Shown here: piece after piece, positions 1-8,288 of the stretch
How the letters are laid out: each line of letters begins with the position of its first letter
Numbering within the stretch: the first letter of the stretch is position 1
Assembly (NCBI GenBank): GCA_009841145.1
Contig: VXMJ01000019.1
Coordinates: 37,053 to 101,052, forward strand
Origin: Caldilineaceae bacterium SB0661_bin_34
GTDB taxonomy: Bacteria > Chloroflexota > Anaerolineae > Caldilineales > Caldilineaceae
Direction of reading: 5' to 3'
DNA length: 64,000 bases
Notes under the pieces: generated by a model
Database searches by the model: none
What the model was told of the DNA's origin: nothing
What the model saw: the letters and a program-made list of their open reading frames with translations, nothing else
Program-made: the position numbers and the translations under genes

Positions 1-587
1 GATGTCCAACCTTGGGCCAAGAGCGGCCTGTGCATGGTGCGCGCCAGGATGCTGACGGCTTCCACGGGGCACCAGCCTGCCAGGAGCAGAACGTCTCCGG
101 GTTGCGCGCCGGCCGTGGCAACCAGGTGTCTGCGGTCCACCGTGCCGAGCATGGTTCCGCTGATGACTGTGCGGCGAACCGCGTCGGTGACCTCGGTGTG
201 GCCTCCGACAATGGAGATCCCGGCCGCGGTGCATGCCTCCCCCAACTGCTGGAACAAGTGTTCCGTTGCGGGTACGGTGGCCTGGCCGGCCGGCAGAAGG
301 ACCACCGGCAGGAACCAGCGGGGTTCGGCCCCGCACACCGCCAGATCGTTCATGCCCACGGTGAGGGCGTACAACCCGATGTCGTCGGTTGTAAACGTGA
401 TGGGGTCGCTGGTGGCAACCAACAACTCGGAGCCACCGTCCGGCCATGCCAGGACAGCGGCATCCTCGCCCTGGCCCGGTCCGACGAGCAGAGTTGGATC
501 AGAGGCAGGAAGCAGGCTCAGGACACGGGCGAGCCGCTCCGGCGCCAGCTTGCCGGGCGGCAGGACACGGGAGCTTGCGGCATCCAC
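1..587 (-). CDS. AIR synthase-related (PurM/HypE-like) protein, 3' end cut by window
   Basis: Read on the minus strand from a GTG at 585-587 (PPGKLAPERLARVL follows shortly after) and open to base 1, so the C-terminal part is outside the window. Visible motifs are GPGQGEDAAV near residue 40, a TSDPITF stretch, GMNDLAVCGAEPRWFL, and GGHTEVTDAVRRTVISG. These are the ATP-binding N-terminal half of the PurM/HypE/SelD/ThiL fold, of the kind annotated as AIR synthase-related protein. A true purM lies at 14.7 kb, so this paralogue is probably not the purine enzyme; its substrate is unknown. The start has no clear ribosome-binding site. A 24-codon membrane micro-ORF ends 23 bases upstream and may be cotranscribed. 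Family call is firm; function is open. Confidence 0.8.
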   Translation of the reverse strand, partial: MDAASSRVLPPGKLAPERLARVLSLLPASDPTLLVGPGQGEDAAVLAWPDGGSELLVATSDPITFTTDDIGLYALTVGMNDLAVCGAEPRWFLPVVLLPAGQATVPATEHLFQQLGEACTAAGISIVGGHTEVTDAVRRTVISGTMLGTVDRRHLVATAGAQPGDVLLLAGWCPVEAVSILARTMHRPLLAQGWT

Positions 588-610
588 GGACCAGACCGGA
601 ACCGATGCCT

Positions 611-685
611 TCAGCGGGTCGTGAAGACCAGGTAAATCATCACTCCAAAAAGAAGGATTACACTCAGGATCTGAGCTTCGGTCAT
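611..685 (-). CDS. 24-residue single-span membrane micro-ORF
   Basis: A short frame starting at the ATG complementary to 683-685 and ending with TGA at 611-613. It encodes MTEAQ, then a strongly hydrophobic run (ILSVILLFGVMIYLVF) and ends TTR, so it looks like one complete transmembrane helix with a basic C-terminus. GGGGA stands 4 bases before the ATG. It sits between thyX and the AIR-synthase-like gene on the same strand and could be translated from a shared message. Tiny membrane proteins like this often go unannotated. Coding status rests on composition and ribosome-binding site only; no family was recognised. Confidence 0.4.
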   Translation of the reverse strand: MTEAQILSVILLFGVMIYLVFTTR

Positions 686-814
686 GACTTCCCCGGTTCC
701 TGCCTGCCATGACGGAGCGTAGGCGCGGGGAATAGTCTAGGCCGCTGGCCACGGCGTATCCTGACTGAATTCGGACTGTTTCCGGCTTGGCGGCCAACAG
801 GCCGACCGGCAATG

Positions 815-1867
815 TCAGTTCCGCATCGTCTCAAATACGTCCATGTGTTTCTGGAACACCTTGGGGGCCACGGCGTACAGCATGCGCAGGACTTCCTGGC
901 CCATGGCCCGGATTTCCCACTGGGCCGCCTTGTCCACGGCCCGCAGCCACAGGAAGTGCGACCAGGCTGCAAAATTCATCGTGGTCACGATGCGGGTCTC
1001 GGTGGCATTGGGCAGCAGGAAGCGCGCGTCCTCCTTGCGAATGCCCAGGCCGCGCAGGGCGAGGTATGTCTCCTGCAGACTCTCCCATGACCGGTCGAGC
1101 AGTTCCCGGGCTTCCTGGTTGCGCGCCACGCGCGGGGGCACCACCGCATTCCACCCGCCCTTGGTCAGATCAACATACCGTTGCGATTCCTGGCTGAAAC
1201 TGGCCAGGCGGTGCCGCACGAGCTGATGGGTGCAGGCCCGCGAGATGCCTTCAAACAGGAAGCAGGCGGATCCGTGGTCCAGCAGTACGGCCGGGTCGTC
1301 CAGTACCGGCTGCGTATAACCCAGGAGCACGACCCGCTGCGGGGGTATGTGTACCGGTTGCAGGGTCGTCAGCAGCGTGTCCGTTGGTTCCTGCGCGACA
1401 GCCGGAAGATTGTTCGGGGCCTCCGGCTCGCAGTCGAACTCGTCATAGACCTCGGGTACCAGAGCCTTAAGCAGCGGTATCGCTTCCAAGGCGCGGCCTT
1501 CGCGGAAGAAGTGGAGCCAGACCCTCGTGTTCCCCGACACAATCCATGTCCGCGGGGCGATGCGACTGATTTCGCAGTGGCGGCTGGCCTCCCGCCACAG
1601 GGCCGGCTCGTCTGTGTCCGTCCAGCGCAGTGTGACCACGACATGCTCGATGACATCCTCGTGGCCCTCCCGTACCCGGGCCGAGATGAAGTTGGGGGAG
1701 GTACCCATGCGGTGGGTGCTTCGGTAGCAGAGCCGGGCTGCGTACTCGATCAGATTGGCCGCGAACGTGCTTTGGCCCTGCCATATGGAAGCCACGTCGC
1801 TGGCACCCGCGCGGTCGGTGCCGTGCAACGCGGGATTGGGTTGGGTATAGGCAAGCAGTTCGACCAC
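815..1867 (-). CDS. thyX: flavin-dependent thymidylate synthase ThyX
   Basis: Makes dTMP from dUMP using FAD, NADPH and methylene-tetrahydrofolate; it replaces ThyA. The signature RHRX7S is present as R218-H219-R220 followed by S228, within [18 protein letters not shown]. At 350 residues it is clearly longer than the common 220-260 residue form: about 100 extra residues lie between the N-terminal block ([16 protein letters not shown]) and the RHR motif, including [18 protein letters not shown]. The start is GTG with no strong Shine-Dalgarno, but the N-terminus [11 protein letters not shown] matches where the family begins. It is transcribed towards the micro-ORF at 611-685, 129 bases away. 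A 12-bp tandem repeat lies about 40 bases upstream of the start. Confidence 0.93.
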   Translation of the reverse strand: MVELLAYTQPNPALHGTDRAGASDVASIWQGQSTFAANLIEYAARLCYRSTHRMGTSPNFISARVREGHEDVIEHVVVTLRWTDTDEPALWREASRHCEISRIAPRTWIVSGNTRVWLHFFREGRALEAIPLLKALVPEVYDEFDCEPEAPNNLPAVAQEPTDTLLTTLQPVHIPPQRVVLLGYTQPVLDDPAVLLDHGSACFLFEGISRACTHQLVRHRLASFSQESQRYVDLTKGGWNAVVPPRVARNQEARELLDRSWESLQETYLALRGLGIRKEDARFLLPNATETRIVTTMNFAAWSHFLWLRAVDKAAQWEIRAMGQEVLRMLYAVAPKVFQKHMDVFETMRN

Positions 1868-1906
1868 GGGGAGCTGTCGAGGTAGGAAATTCCGATTGGC
1901 TACAGG

Positions 1907-1930
1907 AGGAGACTACAGAGGAGACTACAG
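1907..1930. repeat. 12-bp perfect tandem repeat upstream of thyX
   Basis: AGGAGACTACAG occurs twice back to back at 1907-1918 and 1919-1930, about 40 bases upstream of the thyX start. It may be a binding site for a regulator or simple slippage; the sequence alone does not decide. Confidence 0.6.
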
Positions 1931-2078
1931 GATTATGGCCGATTCCGGTGTCGGGAGGGGCACCGCAGGGGCCGGCCAAGGCGGTCGGGATGGCCGACAA
2001 AAGAATCACGGAGGGGTTCTCCGGGAGGGGGTGTTGCCAAACCGGACAGCCATGGTGTCAACAACCTATCCGATGCAG

Positions 2079-2528
2079 TTACTCCGATACCAGGTAGGAA
2101 AGCACCGAGTCAAGGTCCACTGCCTCCGGGGGGGGCACTGCCTGATCGTCAAACACATGCCACCACGCCTGCAGCAGGTTTGTGAAGAACTGGGGCAGGT
2201 ATCTCCTGAGCATGCCGACGTCCAGCAACTCGTTCGGTTCCCGTCTGCGCCCCGTCTTTTCGTTGACAACATCCACGCCAAAGGCGGAGGCCAAGCGCAT
2301 GAATCCCTCAACACACGGCAGGCGTTCCTTATTGCTCAGGTGGCCGTAGGCACCCATGAGAACCGTCACACTGCCTTCCAGGCGCGTTTGAGTCAACTCG
2401 TACGAGGTCTGGGTGAACTTGTGCCACTTGGCGGCCGCGCGGCACGTGTCTGCTACGTGATCCAGCATGTACAGCCACATCTCAACCGCCCTGGATTCCT
2501 TGCGGGGCCGTCCTTGGTATCGACTCAT
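2079..2528 (-). CDS. hypothetical protein, about 149 aa
   Basis: A soluble, mostly helical protein of 149 residues if translation starts at the ATG complementary to 2526-2528 (MSRYQGRPRKES). The frame stays open further upstream to 2726, but that extension is rich in Cys, His, Thr and Pro and looks non-coding. No signal peptide or membrane span is visible. Notable stretches are VEMWLYMLDHVADTCRAAAKW and a repeated aromatic pattern near the C-terminus (FFTNLLQAWWHVFD). No family was recognised. The start of the divergent aldo/keto reductase gene is about 400 bases away. It could be a lineage-specific protein; confidence that it is a real gene is moderate. Confidence 0.5.
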   Translation of the reverse strand: MSRYQGRPRKESRAVEMWLYMLDHVADTCRAAAKWHKFTQTSYELTQTRLEGSVTVLMGAYGHLSNKERLPCVEGFMRLASAFGVDVVNEKTGRRREPNELLDVGMLRRYLPQFFTNLLQAWWHVFDDQAVPPPEAVDLDSVLSYLVSE

Positions 2529-2926
2529 GGACTGTTCTCGGCTGGATTTGGTACAGCGCGATCCCAGCTGCCCAAGCGGGTGGCGGGACGGGGCTGCGGT
2601 GGTGTTCAGGCAGTGTAGCAGAGGAAGTCCCACAGGCGTTCCGGTGCAGCACTGGTGGTTTGTCATGTCGGGGGTGGTCCAGCGGGGCTGCAGGTGTCGG
2701 CCCTGCAGCATCATGTGCGCGGTCATAGTGAGCCGAGACGGCTGCGACTATGTGAGGCCTGTGCCACCGCAGGCCACTGTTTGCAGGCCAAGGCAAAGTC
2801 GGATGTCCAGCGCACAGGTTCCTCAACTTGCTGCGCCGGCGCGCCAAGTTTCTTAATGGCGGGCCGAGTCGCGCACAATCAGGTCGGCAGTTCGCATGCC
2901 TGCCACCCACAACCAGGAGATGAGAC
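2529..2926. other. 398-bp divergent intergenic region with near-palindrome
   Basis: Lies between the minus-strand hypothetical gene and the plus-strand aldo/keto reductase gene. It holds no convincing gene. Bases 2825-2850 form a near-perfect 26-bp inverted repeat (AACTTG...CAAGTT around a GCGCCGGCGC core, two mismatched positions). AGGAG at 2915-2919 is the ribosome-binding site for the reductase. The palindrome could be an operator or the remnant of a terminator; it is followed by only a short T-containing stretch. Confidence 0.5.
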
Positions 2927-3898
2927 ATGGAATACACGACACTCGGGCGAACAGGGGTTCAGGTGTCCCGGCTGTGCTTTGGGACGATGAGTTTCGGCGA
3001 CATTGCGGATGCCGACATGTCGGGCCGGATGTTCAACCGCTGTCGGGACATTGGCATCAACTTCTTCGACTGCGCCAACACCTATGCTGGCGGCCGCTCC
3101 GAGGAGATCCTGGGGGCGCTCATCAAGCCGGTGCGCGACGAGATTGTCCTGACGACCAAGGTCTGCTCGCCCGTGTCCGATCAGCCGAACGACAAGGGGT
3201 TGTCCCGTCGCCACATCCTCATGCAGGTGGAGAATTCCCTGCGGCGGCTGGACACGGACCGTATTGACCTCTACTTCGTTCACCACTTCGACCCGTTCAC
3301 GCCGATTCCCGAAGTGCTGCGCTCGCTGGATCTGCTTGTGCAGCAGGGAAAGATTCGCTATGCCGGGGTGAGCAACTGGGCGGCCTGGCAGATTGCCCTA
3401 TCCCTGGGGGAGAGCGCCCGGCTGGACCTGACGCGCTTCGAGTGCATCCAGCCGATGTACAGCCTGCTCAAGCGGCAGGCCGAGGTGGAAATCCTGCCAC
3501 TGGCGCAGGATCAGGATCTGGGGGTGATTCCCTACAGCCCCATGGCCGGCGGCATTCTTTCGGGCAAGTACCGGTGGGACGAGCGGCCTGCCGAATCGCG
3601 CCTGGCGGTCAACACGATGTACCAGGCCCGGTACGGCGAGGAACACTACTTCGACACCGCCACCAGGTTTGCGGCCCTGGCCGGGGAGCTGGGCGTATCG
3701 GCGCCGGCGCTGGCCGTGGCCTGGGTCGGCCACCATCCCGGTGTGACCGCACCCATCATCGGCGCCCGCAACCTGGAGCAGCTCAATTCGTCCCTGGAGG
3801 CGCTGGAGGTCGAGATGACGGACGAGGTATGGCAACAAGCCGCCTCGTTGGTACCTGTGCCTCCCATGGCCACCGATCGGGAGGACGACCGCGACTAA
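2927..3898 (+). CDS. aldo/keto reductase
   Basis: NAD(P)H-dependent oxidoreductase of the aldo/keto reductase superfamily (TIM barrel), 323 residues, cytosolic. The N-terminus EYTTLGRTGVQVSRLCFGTM is typical. The catalytic tetrad is visible: Asp and Tyr in FFDCANTYAGGRSE, Lys in VLTTKV, and His in YFVHHFD. The C-terminal NADP-binding region PIIGARNLEQL is present. It begins at ATG with AGGAG seven bases upstream. It stands alone, divergent from the upstream hypothetical gene and convergent with the glycosyltransferase gene 37 bases away, so context gives no substrate. It most resembles the general AKR group of stress or sugar-aldehyde reductases; the exact substrate cannot be read from sequence. 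Confidence 0.92.
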   Translation: MEYTTLGRTGVQVSRLCFGTMSFGDIADADMSGRMFNRCRDIGINFFDCANTYAGGRSEEILGALIKPVRDEIVLTTKVCSPVSDQPNDKGLSRRHILMQVENSLRRLDTDRIDLYFVHHFDPFTPIPEVLRSLDLLVQQGKIRYAGVSNWAAWQIALSLGESARLDLTRFECIQPMYSLLKRQAEVEILPLAQDQDLGVIPYSPMAGGILSGKYRWDERPAESRLAVNTMYQARYGEEHYFDTATRFAALAGELGVSAPALAVAWVGHHPGVTAPIIGARNLEQLNSSLEALEVEMTDEVWQQAASLVPVPPMATDREDDRD

Positions 3899-3935
3899 AC
3901 CCGGACCACAGGTCGGCCAATGGTCGGCCTGTGGC

Positions 3936-5048
3936 CTACCCTGCCGCGGCCGTGCGGAAGGCCTCTTCATACATGGGGCCTACGACATTCCAACAGTATT
4001 GATCCTGTACCAGATCGCGGCCCGCCTGGCCTTGGGCGCGTCTGTCGACGGCGGTTTGGATATCCAGATGCCGGATGGCCCCTTCGAGGGCGGCCGCGTC
4101 ATTGGGCGGGATTAACTGTCCGGTTTGGCGGGTGACCAGCAGCCGGTTGGCGCCTACGTCTGTTGCCACCAGCGGCAGACGGTGCCACATCGCCTCCAGA
4201 AGGGCGGTTGGCATGCCTTCGTGGAGCGATGGGTAGACAAAGGCACCGGCCTGTCTGTATTCCCGGGCCAGGTCGGTCCCGAAGCGCGGACCGGCCAGTT
4301 CCACGTTGTCCAAACCGGCCTTCCGGACCGCTTCGACCAAGGGGCCGTCCCCCACGAGACGCACATGGACATCCAGGTCCGGCAGGTGGCGCATGGCGTC
4401 CATCAGAATGTGAATCCCCTTGCGGTAGCTGATGGTTCCTACGTAGAGAAGGCGGCTCGGATCGCCGGCATGCGCCGGAGCCGCATCCAGTTCCGGCGCA
4501 TGCACATCCACGGCGTTGGGCAGGTTCAGGATGCGTTCGGGGGCCAGGTTGCACTGTTGGAACAGGTTCTCGTCAAGCAGTCCACCCATGCTGACGGCAT
4601 GGTCCGAATTTCGGGCCAGATGGCGGCGCGCCCACAGGCGCGGTCTGAAGAGGGCGAGATCGATTAGGGCTTTGCGAGGCTCGTGGCGCAGGAATCCCCC
4701 AAAGTACTGTGGCTGGAATTCCCGCCAGGTGTGGTCGTTCACGATGCACGGAAACCGGCGGCGGCGCAGATAGCGCACAAGCGGCAGGCCGTCGCTGTAT
4801 CCCACATCCCAAGTCCGGGAACCGGTCCAGCGGTCCACATGCCGGGCGAAGTCGAGTACGTGACGGCCCTTGGGGAGCGTGTGTTCCGCCACGGAAGCCA
4901 GGTCCGGGAAGTGGCGGGTTGGATATGGATGAAGCACGTCCAGCTCGTGTCCGGCCCCGGCCAGGTGCCGGATTAGGTGTACGGAATGGAGGCCGGATCC
5001 GCCAACTACGTCGGGGAACAGGTGGGGTGTGGCAAACAGGATGCGCAT
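3936..5048 (-). CDS. GT4-family glycosyltransferase
   Basis: Retaining GT-B glycosyltransferase of 370 residues. The N-terminal lobe begins MRILFATPHLFPDVVGGSG, the usual acceptor-side start with the G-G-x-x-x-H type loop. The C-terminal nucleotide-sugar lobe carries RLLYVGTISYRKGIHILMD and the E-x7-E motif in SLHEGMPTALLEAMWH, followed by LPLVATDVGAN. There are no membrane spans, so it is cytosolic or peripheral and probably uses a lipid- or glycan-linked acceptor. It is monocistronic: convergent with the aldo/keto reductase gene and divergent from the purine operon across a 401-base gap. Donor and acceptor are unknown. Family assignment is secure. Confidence 0.9.
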   Translation of the reverse strand: MRILFATPHLFPDVVGGSGLHSVHLIRHLAGAGHELDVLHPYPTRHFPDLASVAEHTLPKGRHVLDFARHVDRWTGSRTWDVGYSDGLPLVRYLRRRRFPCIVNDHTWREFQPQYFGGFLRHEPRKALIDLALFRPRLWARRHLARNSDHAVSMGGLLDENLFQQCNLAPERILNLPNAVDVHAPELDAAPAHAGDPSRLLYVGTISYRKGIHILMDAMRHLPDLDVHVRLVGDGPLVEAVRKAGLDNVELAGPRFGTDLAREYRQAGAFVYPSLHEGMPTALLEAMWHRLPLVATDVGANRLLVTRQTGQLIPPNDAAALEGAIRHLDIQTAVDRRAQGQAGRDLVQDQYCWNVVGPMYEEAFRTAAAG

Positions 5049-5449
5049 GCCGGACAGTGTATCTACGGATGTCGCTTCAACATCGGATTGGCTGTTGTGT
5101 CGCGGGTCATGTGTTCTGGATGGTCAAGCCTCGCCCCTTCCTCTGGCTCCCTTGGTTTGACCAAGGTTCGCCCGTTGGTGCAGCCACCCTCATGGTTCCT
5201 GACACGATCCATCGCACCGACCTTTGGCCTGCAAGCAGAAATCCCCGGATCTCGGCATCGGGGAGGGTGCGGAACCACCGCGCGGAGGGAGCAGAATTTC
5301 CCGATCCCCGCCGATTGATGCACGATCAATTGGGAACGGCTGAGGGGGCGCAACTACCAAGACGTGACGGCACACTCCCATCGGTGGCATTTGTCGGCCT
5401 ATTTTGTACCGGCATGGCGCCAAGCATCAGCTAACGGACGGACTCGACC
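5049..5449. promoter_or_regulatory. 401-bp leader of the purine operon with a structured RNA candidate
   Basis: Non-coding gap between the divergent glycosyltransferase gene and purL. At 5252-5314 the plus strand can fold: TCGGC (5252-5256) pairs with GCCGA (5310-5314), ATCGGG (5257-5262) pairs with CCCGAT (5300-5305), and inside that GGTG (5266-5269) pairs with CACC (5276-5279) over a CGGAAC loop. This would be a long-range closed helix with an internal hairpin in the 5' untranslated region of a biosynthetic operon. No known riboswitch consensus was recognised. No consensus promoter could be fixed. Confidence 0.35.
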
Positions 5450-8287
5450 GTGATTCGACTGGAGATTCGGGGCGGTTTGGGTCACCGCGCACGCGCAGTC
5501 ACTGCCCAATTGCCCTTTCTGGGCCTGACCGCTATCGGTACCTGCGAGGCGACCGCGGTGTATTTCCTGGACGCGGACTTTGACGACGACGCGTTGGAAT
5601 TGCTCTGTGCACGGCTGCTCAGGGACCCCGTAACCGAAACGGCTGCGTGGATGCGCGATCCCCGGGACCATGCAGGCAGCCCTGCAGCCGTGGAAGTCGC
5701 GCGCAAGCGCGGGGTGACGGATGCAGAGGCCCGCGTCCTTGAGAACGCATTGGTTCGCCTGGGACTTCCCCCTGCCCGCGCGGCGCGCGCAACGCGCTAC
5801 GAATTTGCAGGGACGCCCGGTGAGGCGGACCTGCATCGGATCGCCCGGGACCTGTTGTGCAACGCGACTACGGAGCGGTATGCGGTGGGCTGGTTGCAGC
5901 CTGAGTTCGAGGAGGGGGCCGGGCATTCAAGCCGCTGCGAAACCATACCGGTGCGCGATCTCACGGACGTGCTGCTGGCGGCCCTGAGCCGGGATCGGAG
6001 TCTGTCTCTGAGCCTCGACGAAATGCAGACCATCCGCCGGGCGTTCCGGGACTTCGGCCGTGATCCCACGGACGTGGAACTGGAGACGCTGGCCCAGACC
6101 TGGTCCGAGCACTGTCAGCACAAGACCTTCAAGGCCCGCATCCGTTTCCGCCATGAGGATCTGCAGGGTCGGCCCATCGGCACAGAGACTATTGACGGGA
6201 TCTTTGATACCTGCATCCGCGCGGTCAACCACGAAGTGGCCAAGGAGTGGCTCGTCTCGGTTTTTGAGGATGATGCGGGGGTGATTCGGTTCACCGACGA
6301 CCTGGACCTGGCGTTCAAGGTGGAGACGCACAACCATCCCTCCGCTCTGGATCCCTTCGGCGGCGCGCACACCGGCGTTGGTGGTGTCGTGCGGGATGTC
6401 CTTGGTGTTTCGGCCCGACCCATCGCCGCCACCGATGTCCTCTGCTTTGGTCCGCCGGACCTACCCGACGCGGAGGTGCCCGCCGGAACCCTCCATCCGC
6501 GTCGGATTCGGGAGGGGGTTGTGCGGGGGATCGGCGACTACGGGAACAAACTGGGTTTGCCCACACTGAGTGGCGCCATCGTCTACGACCGCGGCTACGT
6601 GAACAATCCTCTGGTCTATTGCGGTTGTATCGGCGTGGCGCCGCACGGCATCCACCCGATGGGCGCGGAGGTCGGCGATCTGGTGGTGGCGCTCGGCGGC
6701 CGGACAGGGCTGGACGGCCTGCACGGCGCAACCTTTTCCTCCGCGGATCTTGCCGAGGACACCCGGGAGACACAGGGCAGTGCCGTGCAGATTGGCGATC
6801 CCATTCTCGAAAAAGGACTGATGGAACTGCTGGGCAAGGCCCGCGACGAACGGCTTTACACGGCGGTCACGGACTGCGGTGCCGGCGGGTTCTCGTCCGC
6901 CATCGGCGAGATGGGCTCAGAGCTCGGGGTGGAAGTTCACCTTGACCGCATCCCTGTCAAGTATCCGGATCTTGCGCCTTGGGAGCTGTGGCTGTCCGAA
7001 GCCCAGGAGCGGATGGTGGTGGCTGTGCCGCCCGCGCGGCTGGCGCGGCTGCAGGCGTTGGCGGATCACTGGGAGGTAGAACTGAGTATCCTGGGCAAGT
7101 TCACCGGGGACCACGAACTGCATATTCGGCACGAGGGGCGGACGGTCGGAAGGTTGCCGATGGACTTTGTGCATCATGGCTGGCCGCGGCCGGAACTCAA
7201 CGCGATCCACCGCGAGCCTTCAACGCGCGCCCCGGCCGGGACTCCGTGGACTGATGGCGATCAAGCCCTGAAGACTCTCCTGACACATCCGTCGGTCTCC
7301 AGTAAGGAGGCGGTGATTCGCACGTTCGACCACGAAGTGCGGGGCGGCACACTGGTACGGCCCCTGACCGGTCCCTGCCAGGACGGGCCGGCCGACGGTG
7401 TGGTCTTCGAGCCGCTGGAGGCGGCGGGTTCCGGCCGGGCCGTCGCGGTGGCCCAGGGGATCAACCCGATGCTTGGCCTGCACGACCCGTACGCCATGGG
7501 CGGTGCCGCTGTTGACGAGACCGTTCGCAACCTGGTCTGCGCCGGTGCCGATCCCGACCACATTGCCCTGCTTGACAACTTCTGCTGGGGCAATCCAACG
7601 CTTCCCGATCGGCTGGGGGCGCTGGTGCGGGCCGCGCAGGGGTGCCGGGACGCGGCGATCGCGCTGCAGGCTCCCTTCATCTCCGGCAAGGACAGCCTCT
7701 ACAACGAGTACGCCGGCGAGCCCATTCCGGGTACGCTCCTTATCTCCGGCATTGGCATTGTGCCCGACGTCGACCGTTGCATGACGGCGCATGCCAAGCA
7801 CTCCGGATCCCTGCTCTTCGTCCTGGGCGACACCCGCGCGGAACTGGGAGGCAGCCTTCTCCACAGCCTGTATGGCTTGTCGGGAGGAACACCGCCCGTG
7901 ACGAAGGCGGCATTCAGGGACCGGTACCGCGCACTGCACGGGCTGATCCGGTCCGGGAGCGTGCTCTCCGCCCACGATGCCAGCGAAGGCGGTCTGGCGC
8001 TGGCGGCGGCCGAAATGGCGCTGGCAGGCCGCATGGGGATGGAATTGGATCTGACCGAAGTCCATGCGGATCCGTGGCACGCGCTGTTCAGCGAGAGCAA
8101 CGGCCGGATCCTGATCGAGGTCGATCCGGAGGCCGTAGGGGTAGTGACAGAGGCCTGTCGCGACCTGCCGCTGCTGCGCTTGGGTCGGCTGGGTGGAAAG
8201 CGGGTGCTGATGCGACACAATGGGACGGTGCATGTCGATGCCGCCGTGGAGGCGCTGACAGCGTATTGGCGGGGTGCGGAGTTGTGA
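5450..8287 (+). CDS. purL: phosphoribosylformylglycinamidine synthase, synthetase subunit with PurS-like N-terminus
   Basis: Converts FGAR, glutamine-derived ammonia and ATP to FGAM, step 4 of purine synthesis. At 945 residues it exceeds the common stand-alone PurL (about 730). The extra N-terminus, residues 1 to about 170, looks like two PurS-like modules; the second contains VEVARKRGVTDAEA. The synthetase core follows with DVELETLAQTWSEHCQHKTF, the signature VETHNHPSALDPFGGAHTG, and a second half with ISGKDSLYN and SAHDASEGGLALAAAEMALAG. There is no C-terminal glutamine amidotransferase domain; purQ begins one base after the stop and supplies it. So this is a large-type PurL minus its amidotransferase. 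Start is GTG with a weak ribosome-binding site. It is the first gene of the purine operon. Confidence 0.95.
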   Translation: MIRLEIRGGLGHRARAVTAQLPFLGLTAIGTCEATAVYFLDADFDDDALELLCARLLRDPVTETAAWMRDPRDHAGSPAAVEVARKRGVTDAEARVLENALVRLGLPPARAARATRYEFAGTPGEADLHRIARDLLCNATTERYAVGWLQPEFEEGAGHSSRCETIPVRDLTDVLLAALSRDRSLSLSLDEMQTIRRAFRDFGRDPTDVELETLAQTWSEHCQHKTFKARIRFRHEDLQGRPIGTETIDGIFDTCIRAVNHEVAKEWLVSVFEDDAGVIRFTDDLDLAFKVETHNHPSALDPFGGAHTGVGGVVRDVLGVSARPIAATDVLCFGPPDLPDAEVPAGTLHPRRIREGVVRGIGDYGNKLGLPTLSGAIVYDRGYVNNPLVYCGCIGVAPHGIHPMGAEVGDLVVALGGRTGLDGLHGATFSSADLAEDTRETQGSAVQIGDPILEKGLMELLGKARDERLYTAVTDCGAGGFSSAIGEMGSELGVEVHLDRIPVKYPDLAPWELWLSEAQERMVVAVPPARLARLQALADHWEVELSILGKFTGDHELHIRHEGRTVGRLPMDFVHHGWPRPELNAIHREPSTRAPAGTPWTDGDQALKTLLTHPSVSSKEAVIRTFDHEVRGGTLVRPLTGPCQDGPADGVVFEPLEAAGSGRAVAVAQGINPMLGLHDPYAMGGAAVDETVRNLVCAGADPDHIALLDNFCWGNPTLPDRLGALVRAAQGCRDAAIALQAPFISGKDSLYNEYAGEPIPGTLLISGIGIVPDVDRCMTAHAKHSGSLLFVLGDTRAELGGSLLHSLYGLSGGTPPVTKAAFRDRYRALHGLIRSGSVLSAHDASEGGLALAAAEMALAGRMGMELDLTEVHADPWHALFSESNGRILIEVDPEAVGVVTEACRDLPLLRLGRLGGKRVLMRHNGTVHVDAAVEALTAYWRGAEL

Positions 8288-8288
8288 C

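Noticed and set aside
1..635. Plus-strand frames at the left end (12-635 and 34-624)
   Set aside because: They are antisense to an AIR-synthase-like gene with strong motifs on the minus strand.
5264..5283. T-box-like sequence (AGGGTG...CCACCGCG) in the purL leader
   Set aside because: The conserved TGGN bulge for tRNA pairing is absent, two insertions are needed to fit the consensus, and purine operons are not usual T-box targets.
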